A stretch of 64,000 nt of DNA from an uncultured Candidatus Melainabacteria bacterium (GCA_934718135.1 CAKUZW010000008.1:1-64000); one strand, 5' to 3'. Shown: positions 50,391 through 58,885, numbered from the stretch's first letter. Notes: a model not told the origin generated them from the letters alone. Translations and numbers: made by a program.

Positions 50391-51449
50391 ATGTATATAT
50401 CAGAATTTGATTATGAATTACCGGAAGAACTAATCGCTCAAATGCCTTCTGACAAAAGAGAAAATGCCAGAATGTTAGTGCTTGATAGAAAAACTCACAC
50501 AATTGAAGATAAACACTTTTTTGACATAGTTGATTATATAGATGAGAATTGTGTATTAGTTTTAAATAATACAAAAGTTTTGCCGGCTCGTCTTTATGGA
50601 TACAAAGATACCGGTGCCAAAATTGAAGTATTTTTACTTAATAAAGTTGAAAATGACAATGAGGAAGGTACTTTTTGGTCTGCTCTTATCAAGCCTTCAA
50701 AAAGGGTAAAACCGGATACAATAATTAAAATTAGCGAAGAATTGAGCGTAAAACCTATAAAACGACTTGAAGAAGCAGGAGAATGGCTCGTTGAACTTTT
50801 ATATTCAGGGGATTTATTTGAAATTTTGCATCGTGTTGGAAATATTCCTCTTCCTCCTTATATTGAGAGAAAAATGCAATCAGATGAAATCAAAAAATTT
50901 GATATGGACAGATACCAAACAGTATATGCTAAAGATGAAGGTTCTGTTGCTGCTCCAACTGCAGGATTGCATTTTACTAAAGAAATTTTAGAAAAACTAA
51001 AAGCTAAAGGTGTCGAAATTATTTATGTAACTTTAAATGTTGGACTCGGGACATTCAGACCTGTGAAATGTGAAAATATTTTAGACCATAAAATGCACTC
51101 TGAAACATTTGAAATAACTCAAGAAGCGGCAGATGCAATAAATAAAGCAAAAAATTCCGGTAAAAAAATTGTTGCAGTTGGGACAACTACCGTTCGAACT
51201 CTTGAAACCGCATATCGAAAATACGGTTGCATAAAGGCTTGTCATGACCATTCAGAGTTATTTATTTATCCACCATATGAATTTAAAGTTATTGATAATT
51301 TGATAACTAATTTCCACTTGCCAAAATCAACATTATTGATGCTTGTTAGTGCTTTAGCTGGAAAAGATTTTATTTTTGAAGCATACAAAAAAGCTGTTCA
51401 AGAAAAATATCATTTCTTTAGTTATGGTGATTGCATGTTTATCCAATAA
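50391..51449 (+). CDS. queA: S-adenosylmethionine:tRNA ribosyltransferase-isomerase
   Basis: QueA transfers and isomerises the ribosyl part of SAM onto preQ1-modified tRNA, making epoxyqueuosine. The ATG at 50391 follows AAGGA by 7 bases and begins MYISEFDYELPEELIAQ, the usual N-terminus. Other marks are LNNTKVLPARLYG, YQTVYAKDEGSVAAPTAGLH and LITNFHLPKSTLLMLV. At 352 residues it is normal. No tgt or preQ1 synthesis gene is adjacent. Confidence 0.96.
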   Translation: MYISEFDYELPEELIAQMPSDKRENARMLVLDRKTHTIEDKHFFDIVDYIDENCVLVLNNTKVLPARLYGYKDTGAKIEVFLLNKVENDNEEGTFWSALIKPSKRVKPDTIIKISEELSVKPIKRLEEAGEWLVELLYSGDLFEILHRVGNIPLPPYIERKMQSDEIKKFDMDRYQTVYAKDEGSVAAPTAGLHFTKEILEKLKAKGVEIIYVTLNVGLGTFRPVKCENILDHKMHSETFEITQEAADAINKAKNSGKKIVAVGTTTVRTLETAYRKYGCIKACHDHSELFIYPPYEFKVIDNLITNFHLPKSTLLMLVSALAGKDFIFEAYKKAVQEKYHFFSYGDCMFIQ

Positions 51450-51548
51450 AAATTGACAAATCTACTTCCGTCATTAAACCATGTGGAGGATACATTAATT
51501 TCAACTATTGAGTAGAATAATAATGTATACGGGAGGTAGGTTGAGAGC

Positions 51549-52310
51549 ATGTTCTCAGAAATGATTCAAAGTTTATTAAATTCGGGTGGCAAAGCAGCAG
51601 CTATGCAGCGTACTGCTCAAATTAATAATTATGTAAAAAGTGTCGATAGGCAATTAAATCCTCAAAATCAAACTCAAGCAAGTTCGCTTGATACAATTTA
51701 TCCTCCGGGACAAAATAATGTTGAATCTTTTGAGAAAATCCTATCAGGTGCGACTCAATCTAATTTTGGTTCCTTATTACTAAATCCAAAATCGTTAAAC
51801 GTAAATGGCAGCATTTATGATGATAGTGGAGATATTTCCGCAGATGGAATTACCAATTCTACATTACTAAATGCGATAAAAGAAGTTAATGACTCAAGAA
51901 GAGATTTTTCAAATAAAACATCTTTATATAGTGATAAATCACAGTTAATTAGTATGATAAACAAAGTTGCTCAAAAACATGGTGTTGATGAAAAACTTGT
52001 ACAAGCTGTAATTAAACAAGAATCAGGGTTTAATCCAAATGCAACATCTAGAACCGGAGCTAAAGGATTGATGCAATTGATGCCGTCAACAGCTAAAGCA
52101 TTGGGGGTTAATGACCCATACAATGCTGCCCAAAATGTTGATGGTGGAGTAAGATATCTTAAATCAATGCTAAATAAATATCATGGAAATGTTATTCTTG
52201 CTCTTGCTGCTTACAATGCCGGTCCCGGGGCAGTTGATAAGTATTCAGGGGTTCCACCATATAAAGAAACTCAAAATTATGTGAAAAATATACTATCAAA
52301 TTACTTGTAG
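51549..52310 (+). CDS. Lytic transglycosylase (SLT domain) without evident signal peptide
   Basis: Residues 130-253 are a Slt/MltC-type lysozyme-like domain, with the catalytic Glu in VIKQESGFNPNA, then GAKGLMQLMPSTAKALG and LALAAYNAGPGAVDKY, all canonical. Such enzymes cleave peptidoglycan glycan strands. The first 125 residues are polar, Ser/Asn/Gln-rich and likely disordered. They hold neither a signal peptide nor a membrane helix, so the export route is unclear. The gene is followed by a dispersed repeat and a terminator. Confidence 0.9.
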   Translation: MFSEMIQSLLNSGGKAAAMQRTAQINNYVKSVDRQLNPQNQTQASSLDTIYPPGQNNVESFEKILSGATQSNFGSLLLNPKSLNVNGSIYDDSGDISADGITNSTLLNAIKEVNDSRRDFSNKTSLYSDKSQLISMINKVAQKHGVDEKLVQAVIKQESGFNPNATSRTGAKGLMQLMPSTAKALGVNDPYNAAQNVDGGVRYLKSMLNKYHGNVILALAAYNAGPGAVDKYSGVPPYKETQNYVKNILSNYL

Positions 52311-52339
52311 ATAGAGCACAAGTGAAATAAGTGTGTTGG

Positions 52340-52414
52340 ACATCCTGAGGACACTCGAGCTTAAACTTTGTGGTGTGAGTTGTTCTGTTTAATGTGAGCG
52401 TGAAGTGCCCGAAG
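52340..52414. repeat. Dispersed repeat, copy 2 (inverted copy at 10120-10147)
   Basis: The 28 bases at 52387-52414 match the reverse complement of 10120-10147 at 26 of 28 positions. Sequence to the left (CATCCTGAGGACACTCGAGC near 52340) looks like further interspersed-repeat sequence and aligns loosely with 10150-10180. No gene is present in 52311-52521. Confidence 0.75.
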
Positions 52415-52471
52415 GAACTATAAACACTTGAAAATAGATTTTTCGATTATATTCAAAATAACGATAAAAAA

Positions 52472-52507
52472 CGAGCGATAATTTTTATTTTATCGCTCGC
52501 TTTTTAT
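52472..52507. terminator. Bidirectional terminator between transglycosylase and thrS
   Basis: The stem CGAGCGATAA/TTATCGCTCG (52472-52481 with 52490-52499) is preceded by A5 and followed by T-rich sequence. It serves both convergent genes. Confidence 0.8.
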
Positions 52508-52521
52508 TTTTGCTAAGTTTT

Positions 52522-54330
52522 CTATTTATTTTCTTTCAAACCTTTTGCAAAAGAGTCGTTAGCTCTTGTTTTGATTTCATCTTTAATAATATCAATGAAT
52601 TCATCAACCCTGAATGTGCCAACTTGACCAATTGCTCGAGCTCTAACAGCTACTGAGTTAGCTTCAATTTCTTTGTCCCCGATTACACAAACATAAGGAA
52701 TCTTTTTATCTTGAAGTGATTCTCTAATTTTGTAGTTCATGCTTTCTGATCTATCATCAAGATTTACTCGAATACCTGCATCACGCATTTTTCTGTAAAC
52801 TTCTTCAGCAAAATCAATGTGTTTTTCATTTGAAATAGGAACGATGTTTACTTGAGTTGGAGCAAGCCAAGTTGGGAATGCTCCTGCGTAGTGTTCAATC
52901 AAAATACCGTGGAATCTTTCCATTGAACCAAAGATTACTCTGTGTAACATCAATGGAGTTTTCAATTGACCGTCTTTATCTTGATATTTAATATCAAATC
53001 TTGCCGGCAAGTTGAAGTCTAACTGAATTGTAGCACATTGCCAAGTTCTGCCGATAGCATCTTTGATTTTGAAGTCAATTTTAGGTCCGTAGAATGCACC
53101 ATCACCTTCGTTGATGTCATATTTCATTCCACGTCTATCCATAGCTTCTTTCAGACCTGCTTCAGCTTTGTCCCAGTTTTCGATTTCTCCAATGAAACTT
53201 TCAGGTCTTGTAGATAATTCAACTTCAAATTTCATATTGAAGATTGCAAGAGTATCTGCTACAAAGTCAATAATTCTGTTGATTTCATCAACTAATTGTT
53301 CCGGAGTACAGAAGATGTGAGCATCATCTTGAGTGAATCCTTGAACACGAGTTAATCCTGACAACGCACCTGATTTTTCTTTTCTATAAACGGTACCAAG
53401 TTCAGCCATTCTTAGCGGCAATGAACGGTATGAATATCTGTTTGCTTGATAAATCAAAATGTGGAATGGGCAGTTCATTGGTTTCAAGATAAATTGTTCA
53501 TCTGAATCATTATCTTTTTGAATAAAGAACATGTTTTCTCTGTAGTGGTCTGCGTGACCTGAGATTTCCCATAATTTTGATTTTGCGATGTGTGGAGTGT
53601 TAACGATTACATAACCACGTTTTCTGTGTTCTTCTCTCCAGTAGTTTTCAATTTCTTCTCTTACGATAGCCAAATTTGGATGCCACAAAACAAGTCCTCC
53701 GCCTAATTCTTCTCTTGTTGAGAATAGGTCAAGTTTTGTTCCTAATTTTCTGTGGTCACGTTTTTCAGCTTCTTCCAAGAATGTTAAATAAGCTTGCAAA
53801 TCTTCTTTATTCCAGTATGCAGTAGCATAAATTCTTTGAAGCATTTTATTCTTTTCATTGCCTCTCCAGTATGCACCTGCAACTTTTAACAATTTGAAGG
53901 CATTTGCTTTAATATATGATGTATTTGGAAGGTGTGGACCTGCACATAGGTCGTTAAATAAAGCATTTCCGTTTTTGTCTTTTGTGATGTACAAAGTTGG
54001 GTTGTCGTTTCTGTGTTCTTCAAGAAGTTCTGCTTTGTAGATTTCACCTTCTTTTTTGAATTCTTCAATTTGTTTGTCAACATCAGGAATTACATATTTT
54101 TCAAATGTAAGATTTTGTTTGATGATTTCTTTCATTTTTTCTTCGATTTTAGCCAAATCTTCATGAGTGAAAGCATGACCATCGGTTAAATCAAAGTCGT
54201 AGTAAAAACCATCAGCGGTTGCCGGTCCTATTGCTAACTTTGCAGATGGAAACAGGCTCTGAACGGCTTGTGCCATGATGTGTGATGTTGAGTGTCTTAA
54301 AATAGACAAAGTTTCGTTGTTCTTTTCCAT
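52522..54330 (-). CDS. thrS: Threonine--tRNA ligase lacking the TGS domain
   Basis: It charges tRNA-Thr. The protein, 602 residues, begins directly with the editing domain LRHSTSHIMAQAVQ at residue 11, so the N-terminal TGS domain of E. coli ThrS (about 60 residues) is absent. The catalytic core shows motif 2 (MAELGTVYRKEKSGALSG), zinc ligands in MNCPFHI and the HRVIFGSMERF motif 3. The anticodon domain is complete (PTQVNIVPIS, LDDRSESMNYKIR). The gene has a promoter (54434-54461) and a structured leader (54353-54400). Confidence 0.96.
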   Translation of the reverse strand: MEKNNETLSILRHSTSHIMAQAVQSLFPSAKLAIGPATADGFYYDFDLTDGHAFTHEDLAKIEEKMKEIIKQNLTFEKYVIPDVDKQIEEFKKEGEIYKAELLEEHRNDNPTLYITKDKNGNALFNDLCAGPHLPNTSYIKANAFKLLKVAGAYWRGNEKNKMLQRIYATAYWNKEDLQAYLTFLEEAEKRDHRKLGTKLDLFSTREELGGGLVLWHPNLAIVREEIENYWREEHRKRGYVIVNTPHIAKSKLWEISGHADHYRENMFFIQKDNDSDEQFILKPMNCPFHILIYQANRYSYRSLPLRMAELGTVYRKEKSGALSGLTRVQGFTQDDAHIFCTPEQLVDEINRIIDFVADTLAIFNMKFEVELSTRPESFIGEIENWDKAEAGLKEAMDRRGMKYDINEGDGAFYGPKIDFKIKDAIGRTWQCATIQLDFNLPARFDIKYQDKDGQLKTPLMLHRVIFGSMERFHGILIEHYAGAFPTWLAPTQVNIVPISNEKHIDFAEEVYRKMRDAGIRVNLDDRSESMNYKIRESLQDKKIPYVCVIGDKEIEANSVAVRARAIGQVGTFRVDEFIDIIKDEIKTRANDSFAKGLKENK

Positions 54331-54352
54331 TTTCTTCTTTCTATCCTTTTAG

Positions 54353-54400
54353 GGGTAAACCGAATTTATATATAAAAACCCTTATATATCAAATTTACCC
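54353..54400 (-). promoter_or_regulatory. Long hairpin in the thrS leader
   Basis: GGGTAAA (54353-54359) and TTTACCC (54394-54400) enclose further near-complementary arms AATTTATATATA and TATATATCAAATT. On the mRNA the hairpin ends just before the GGATAG ribosome site of thrS. It could control translation, as ThrS leaders do elsewhere, but it has no T run for termination. Confidence 0.45.
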
Positions 54401-54433
54401 TCGAGGTGGATCCCTCTAACTACTAACACTATA

Positions 54434-54461
54434 ATTATAGTACGGGGGTAAATAAATACAA
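54434..54461 (-). promoter_or_regulatory. Promoter of thrS
   Basis: On the minus strand TTGTAT (54461-54456), 16 bases, then a perfect TATAAT (54439-54434). It predicts a leader of about 97 bases. Confidence 0.65.
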
Positions 54462-54470
54462 GCAGTAAGA

Positions 54471-54680
54471 CTATTTAAGAACCTTATTTATATCAATATT
54501 TAAGATATTAACTATATCAAGTAATAAAAGAATTTTAGGATTTTGTAAGCCTGTTTCAATCATGCTGATTGAACGCCGAGTAGTGTTTGCAAGTTCAGCA
54601 AGCTTTTCTTGCGAGTATCCTTTTCTTGCTCGTTCTGCTCTAATATTGCTCCCTATTTTACTCAAATCCTTTTCATACAT
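54471..54680 (-). CDS. XRE-family helix-turn-helix regulator
   Basis: This 69-residue protein is almost only an HTH_3 domain: KIGSNIRAERARKGYSQEKL, then ANTTRRSISMIETGLQNPKI. It probably binds DNA as a dimer. It is divergent from the prepilin-like gene at 54789 with 108 bases between, and a palindrome TTGTA-TTT-TACAA (54684-54696) sits just before its start. No Shine-Dalgarno is seen. A TAAAAT element inside the palindrome ends 7 bases before the ATG, so repression by its own product and a leaderless mRNA are both plausible. Confidence 0.85.
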   Translation of the reverse strand: MYEKDLSKIGSNIRAERARKGYSQEKLAELANTTRRSISMIETGLQNPKILLLLDIVNILNIDINKVLK

Positions 54681-54683
54681 ATT

Positions 54684-54761
54684 TTGTATTTTACAATATT
54701 GACTTTTTTATTCTATATAGTAGACTAAACATTATGAGAAGAATTAATTACACAATGTAAT
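54684..54761. promoter_or_regulatory. Divergent XRE/prepilin promoter region with two palindromes
   Basis: TTGTA-TTT-TACAA (54684-54696) overlaps a TAAAAT -10 for the XRE gene. ATTACA-CAA-TGTAAT (54747-54761) lies in the prepilin leader. A prepilin promoter TTGACT/TAGACT (54699-54704, 54721-54726, 16-base spacer) lies between. Both palindromes are candidate operators. Confidence 0.45.
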
Positions 54762-54788
54762 GTTTTATAAAATAAGAAAGGAATATAG

Positions 54789-55592
54789 ATGAAGAAAATT
54801 TTTAAGGCAATAAGGAACAAAGGGATAAACATGATTAATAAAAAGTATAAAGGACTTATAGACTTATCCTCTTATAAGACAATTGACTTTAAAAAGAAAC
54901 CGGCTTTCACATTAGCAGAAGTCCTCATTACTCTTGGTATAATCGGCATAGTTGCTGCGATGACTATTCCAAGTTTGATGAGTGCATATCGCAAAAAAGT
55001 TATTGAAGTAAGGTTGGTAAAATTTTATACTACTGTAAATCAGGCAATTAAGCTTGCTGAGTATGATTATGGCGAAATGGAAGGTTGGGATGAACTTGGC
55101 TCAGGGTTTGAAAAAGATGAAAATGGGAATAATACTCAAAATGCAAAGGCTTTACCATGGATAAACAAATACTTAGTTCCTTATATTAAATCGGATGTTA
55201 AAAAGGTTGTTACGAATTCTAACGGATGTGTTCAAGTTTATTTCCCCGATGGTAGTTTAGTTGCTATTACAGGAACCGGTTGGTATTTTTTCCCTAACGC
55301 ATCAGATTATAGAGAAGTTGAAAAAAATGACAAAATTTCTATTGATGCCAGGCAGGGTATAAAATCTTTTGGTTTTTATTTCTCTAATGGTGATTGTAAC
55401 TCATTAGCGTGCAAATATGTTCCTAAAGGTGTTCAGCCATATAAATGGGGTTGGGATGGTACAAAAGAAATGCTGACGACAAAGAGTGATATAGGATGTA
55501 GAAAAGATGCAACGCATACTCCTGCATATTGTACGGCATTAATTCAGATGAATAATTGGAAATTTCCTTCTGACTATCCATTTAAGATATAA
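54789..55592 (+). CDS. Prepilin-like protein
   Basis: This 267-residue protein has AAAGGA 6 bases before the ATG. A basic leader of about 38 residues precedes the prepilin core AFTLAEVLITLGIIGIVAAM, which has Glu at +5 and Ala at -1 instead of Gly. The C-terminal domain (about 75-267) has six or more Cys and ends with AYCTALIQMNNW and SDYPF, an ending shared with the protein at 58907. It is divergent from an XRE gene. It is probably a surface or secretion pilin-like subunit; cleavage by a PilD-type peptidase is assumed. It overlaps the convergent flavoprotein gene by 11 bases. Confidence 0.82.
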   Translation: MKKIFKAIRNKGINMINKKYKGLIDLSSYKTIDFKKKPAFTLAEVLITLGIIGIVAAMTIPSLMSAYRKKVIEVRLVKFYTTVNQAIKLAEYDYGEMEGWDELGSGFEKDENGNNTQNAKALPWINKYLVPYIKSDVKKVVTNSNGCVQVYFPDGSLVAITGTGWYFFPNASDYREVEKNDKISIDARQGIKSFGFYFSNGDCNSLACKYVPKGVQPYKWGWDGTKEMLTTKSDIGCRKDATHTPAYCTALIQMNNWKFPSDYPFKI

Positions 55593-56754
55593 GAATACTT
55601 TGAGTTGCAACAAAGCCTGTAGACCAACAGTTTTGCAAGTTGAATCCTCCGCAGAATCCGTCAATATCGAGAATTTCTCCAATAAAATACAGGTTTGGAT
55701 AGTTTTTTGCTTCCATTGTTTGCGAACTTATTTCTTTAAGGCTAACTCCACCGCAAGTTACGACTTCACTATCAGGGACTTTAGCTTTAACATTTATTTC
55801 AAAATTTGTGAGTTTGTTCAAAATCTTATCTCTAATTTTTCCATTGATTTTATGGCAAGGGGTATCTTCTTCAATTTCAAGACTTTTTAATAGCCAAGTT
55901 GCAAGTGATTTTGGTAGATTTTGCCCTAATAAATTTTTAATCTCTTTATGTGGATTTTTGTCTAACAGTGATTGCAAATCAAAAGGCTCTACAAGTTGTA
56001 AGGTTAATTTGTATGGCATTTGTTTTTTTGCATAAATTGATGATATTTTATAAATTAAAGGGCCTGAAATCCCCTTATGTGTGAAAATAATATCATCATT
56101 TTGTACGTTTTTGAAATCTTTTCCTAACGCTTTGACATTTTTAATTGAAACTCCTGATATGTCTGCAAAATTCTCTTCCGTAACAAGTCCGACAAGTGAT
56201 TGTGTTTGAGGTTCAATTTTTAAGTCTAAATTTTTGAGAATATCAATTCCTGCATGCCCGCCAATTGCAACAACTACAATATCAAATGCGTAAGAACTTT
56301 TATTGGTTGTTATTTTGTAGCAGTTATCAAGTTTGTCAATTAGGAGCACTTTTTCTTGAACAAAACGACAACCTTTGAGTGATTTCAAGATTTTATCTCT
56401 AACATCTGTTGAAGAATTTGAAGTTGGGAAAATTCTATTATCATCTTGGGTGTAAGTTTCAATTCCTATTGATTTGAAAAACTCTAAAGTGTCATTGGTC
56501 CCAAATTTTGTAAAAACGGAGTATAAAAACTTTTCTCCTCTTGGATAGTTTTTGGCAAGTTCCCTAAAATCAAATTCTGAATGAGCTAAATTACATCTCC
56601 CGCCACCTGTAGGAAGAATTGTTCTTAAATATTTTCCCTTATCAAAAATTGTAGGAATAATACCTTTTTCAAGCAAAAACTTTGCACAAATGCAACCCGC
56701 GGGACCTGATCCAACTATTGCAATTGTTTTATTAAAAATCGACTCTTGTTCCAT
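55582..56754 (-). CDS. NAD(P)/FAD-dependent oxidoreductase, HI0933/BaiN-like
   Basis: The ATG at 56754 gives MEQESIFNKTIAIVGSGPAG, with the FAD dinucleotide motif GSGPAGCICA near residue 14. Other family marks are LPTGGGRCNLAH, VVAIGGHAG and a C-terminal IDGFCGGFNLQNCWSTG, in which the usual GYNLQ is GFNLQ. An ATG 11 codons upstream is possible but lacks a ribosome site. These flavoproteins are widespread and mostly uncharacterised; some act on bile acids. It begins inside the end of folK (23-base overlap). Confidence 0.9.
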   Translation of the reverse strand: MEQESIFNKTIAIVGSGPAGCICAKFLLEKGIIPTIFDKGKYLRTILPTGGGRCNLAHSEFDFRELAKNYPRGEKFLYSVFTKFGTNDTLEFFKSIGIETYTQDDNRIFPTSNSSTDVRDKILKSLKGCRFVQEKVLLIDKLDNCYKITTNKSSYAFDIVVVAIGGHAGIDILKNLDLKIEPQTQSLVGLVTEENFADISGVSIKNVKALGKDFKNVQNDDIIFTHKGISGPLIYKISSIYAKKQMPYKLTLQLVEPFDLQSLLDKNPHKEIKNLLGQNLPKSLATWLLKSLEIEEDTPCHKINGKIRDKILNKLTNFEINVKAKVPDSEVVTCGGVSLKEISSQTMEAKNYPNLYFIGEILDIDGFCGGFNLQNCWSTGFVATQSILIS

Positions 56755-57238
56755 ACAAAAATACCATTTCAGGGTTTTCAAGGTCATTATGCATTTCGGT
56801 TATTGTCTTGTGCAAAACCGGATGTACAAAATCAGAATTTAATTCCATCATAGGAACAAGTGTAAATGCTCTCAGATGCATATATTTGTGAGGAATAGTT
56901 AAGTTTTCCTCGTTAATAATTTCTTTATTATAAAATAAAATATCAATATCTATAGTTCGGTCTTTATAAGCCCCTTTTTCTTGAGGTGTTCGACCTAGTT
57001 GTCTTTCTATTTTCTGACAAACTTCCAATAATTCTTTTGGAGAATACTGTGTTTTAATTTCAACAACAGCATTAACAAACCAAGTTTGTGTGCTCATATT
57101 CCAAGGTTCAGATTCATAGAATGCAGATGTTCTGACAATAGTAATCTTTTCGTCCATTCCTAACAAGCTTGCTGCTTGTTGAACATAGCCGATTCTGTCA
57201 CCTTTATTTGAGCCTAATCCAAGATATGCTATTGCCAT
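56732..57238 (-). CDS. folK: 2-amino-4-hydroxy-6-hydroxymethyldihydropteridine pyrophosphokinase
   Basis: HPPK transfers pyrophosphate from ATP to the pterin in folate synthesis. In 168 residues the marks are YLGLGSNKGDR at the N-terminus, SAFYESEPW, NAVVEIKT, and the metal-binding DRTIDIDILFY, followed by IPHKYMHLRAFTLVPM. No folB or folP is adjacent. It is divergent from waaA. No Shine-Dalgarno is seen, and a TATAAA element 8 bases before the ATG suggests a near-leaderless mRNA. Confidence 0.95.
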   Translation of the reverse strand: MAIAYLGLGSNKGDRIGYVQQAASLLGMDEKITIVRTSAFYESEPWNMSTQTWFVNAVVEIKTQYSPKELLEVCQKIERQLGRTPQEKGAYKDRTIDIDILFYNKEIINEENLTIPHKYMHLRAFTLVPMMELNSDFVHPVLHKTITEMHNDLENPEMVFLYGTRVDF

Positions 57239-57307
57239 ACTCTGATTTTATAAATTTTTGTGTATATTGTCAACATGTTATACTATTTGTTGTATAATTC
57301 TTTTATT

Positions 57308-58612
57308 ATGGTTATATATTCAATTATTTTAATTTTATTAGTATTAATTATTATTTCAATGTTTAGCGAATTGTTTTTATATGGTTTGCTTTCAACGATT
57401 GTATTTATTATTCTTTTGCCATTTTATTATGTCGTAAGGGTTTTCAACGGCAAATTTTTATACGGTTGGAGAGAAAAAATGGGATTTTTCAACAATCCTG
57501 AATTAGGAGATAAGGTTATAATGTTCCATGGCGTTTCTGTGGGCGAAGTTATAGCTTTGGAAAACCTGATAAAAAAAACTAAAGAAACTTTCCCTGATTA
57601 TAAAATTGTTGTAACAACCGGAACAAAAACAGGGCAAGAAATTGCTCATAAAAAATTTGATAAAGTTGCAGATTTTATAACTTATTTCCCTTTTGATATT
57701 CCATATTGTGTTGATTCTTTTTTAGGTAAAATTAAACCGATAGTTGTTTTGATTGCAGAAACAGAATTGTGGCCTGTTTTTTCATTTACTTGTAAAAGAA
57801 AAGATATAAAATTGTATTGCATCAATGGTAGAATGTCTGATTCTACATATTCACTTTACAAATTTTTGGGACTATTTTTTAAGCATGTCCTTTCAAAATA
57901 TACAAAAATTCTTACTCAAAGCGATATAGATATGAAAAAACTTTTATCAATCGGAGCTCCACCGGAGAGAACTTCTGTTATGAAGAATTTGAAGTTTGAT
58001 GTAAAAAAATCTGATGAAACTGTTGATTTGGGGCAAGACGGCTTTAGAGTAATTATTGCGGGCAGCACTCATAAAGGTGAAGATGAGATTATTTTATCTA
58101 TTTTTAAAGAAAAACTTGCAAATTATAAAGATATAAAATTGCTTCTTGTTCCTCGCCATACACAAAGATTGCCTAAGATTGTTGAAATTCTTGATAGTCT
58201 GAATTTAAATTATGGTTTCCGTTCTAAAGGGGATACTTTTAAAAATAATGATGTAATTCTTTTAGATACAATGGGTGAATTGAGCAAAATGTATTCAATA
58301 TGTTCATTTGCCTTTATTGGCGGTAGTTTTAACAAAACTGGCGGGCATAATCCCCTAGAAGCAACAGTGTATTCAAAACCTACAATAACAGGGCCTTCTA
58401 TTCACAATTTTAGAGATATTTATTGGCTTTTAGCTCGTTCTCATGCCGGTAAAATTGTTAAAACTCCAAAAGAAATGTCTGATTATATCGAAAAATTATT
58501 GTCAGATAATAATTTTTATCAACAGGCATGCAAGGATTGTGAAACTATTTTCCAAGACCAACAAGGTGCTTTGGATGTGGTTATCAATGAATTAAAAACG
58601 ATTTTAAAATAA
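57308..58612 (+). CDS. waaA: 3-deoxy-D-manno-octulosonic acid (Kdo) transferase
   Basis: It attaches Kdo to lipid A, so the organism makes LPS. This is a GT-B enzyme of about 434 residues anchored by one or two N-terminal hydrophobic helices. Marks are FHGVSVGEVIAL (nucleophile/acceptor region), LIAETELWPVF, ITQSDIDMKKLLSIGAP-like TQSDIDMKK, IIAGSTHKGED, VPRHTQRLP and FIGGSFNKTGGHNPLEA. The start is uncertain: frame-opening codons upstream at 57260 and 57275 exist, but a TATAAT at 57293-57298 points to ATG 57308, with 9 bases of leader and no ribosome site. Confidence 0.92.
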   Translation: MVIYSIILILLVLIIISMFSELFLYGLLSTIVFIILLPFYYVVRVFNGKFLYGWREKMGFFNNPELGDKVIMFHGVSVGEVIALENLIKKTKETFPDYKIVVTTGTKTGQEIAHKKFDKVADFITYFPFDIPYCVDSFLGKIKPIVVLIAETELWPVFSFTCKRKDIKLYCINGRMSDSTYSLYKFLGLFFKHVLSKYTKILTQSDIDMKKLLSIGAPPERTSVMKNLKFDVKKSDETVDLGQDGFRVIIAGSTHKGEDEIILSIFKEKLANYKDIKLLLVPRHTQRLPKIVEILDSLNLNYGFRSKGDTFKNNDVILLDTMGELSKMYSICSFAFIGGSFNKTGGHNPLEATVYSKPTITGPSIHNFRDIYWLLARSHAGKIVKTPKEMSDYIEKLLSDNNFYQQACKDCETIFQDQQGALDVVINELKTILK

Positions 58613-58618
58613 TATAAA

Positions 58619-58834
58619 CTAATCAAAAAATACTTTAGGTGATACATTAAAAACTTCTGATAAGGTAAAAAGCATTTTTAAGCTTACTTTTTCCTTATTA
58701 TTTTCTACCCTGCTCACAAATTCTCGTGAGCAATTCAGTTTTTCTGCCAATTCTTCTTGTGACAATTTTGCTTCTTTTCGTAATTTTTTTATCTCAAAAG
58801 AAATTTTGTGATACATTACTTCATATTTTTGCAT
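58619..58834 (-). CDS. XRE-family helix-turn-helix regulator
   Basis: In this protein of up to 71 residues, almost all is an HTH_3 domain: ISFEIKKLRKEAKLSQEELA, then LNCSREFVSRVENNKEKVS. Two starts are possible, ATG 58834 and ATG 58816. The second lies inside one arm of an 18-base inverted repeat. The gene is divergent from the prepilin-like gene at 58907. Its stop lies 6 bases from the waaA stop. Autoregulation and control of the prepilin gene are inferred from the arrangement only. Confidence 0.85.
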   Translation of the reverse strand: MQKYEVMYHKISFEIKKLRKEAKLSQEELAEKLNCSREFVSRVENNKEKVSLKMLFTLSEVFNVSPKVFFD

Positions 58835-58885
58835 ATTTTTATTGTCTTGAATTATAATTGTTTATACTATGAAGTAATACATCAC
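58808..58885. promoter_or_regulatory. 18-base inverted repeat flanking the divergent XRE/prepilin promoters
   Basis: GTGATACATTACTTCATA (58808-58825) and TATGAAGTAATACATCAC (58868-58885) are complementary at 16 of 18 positions and stand 42 bases apart. One arm covers the XRE start region, the other the prepilin leader. Between them lie TTGTCT and TATAAT-like elements. This is the best operator candidate in the window. Confidence 0.6.
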
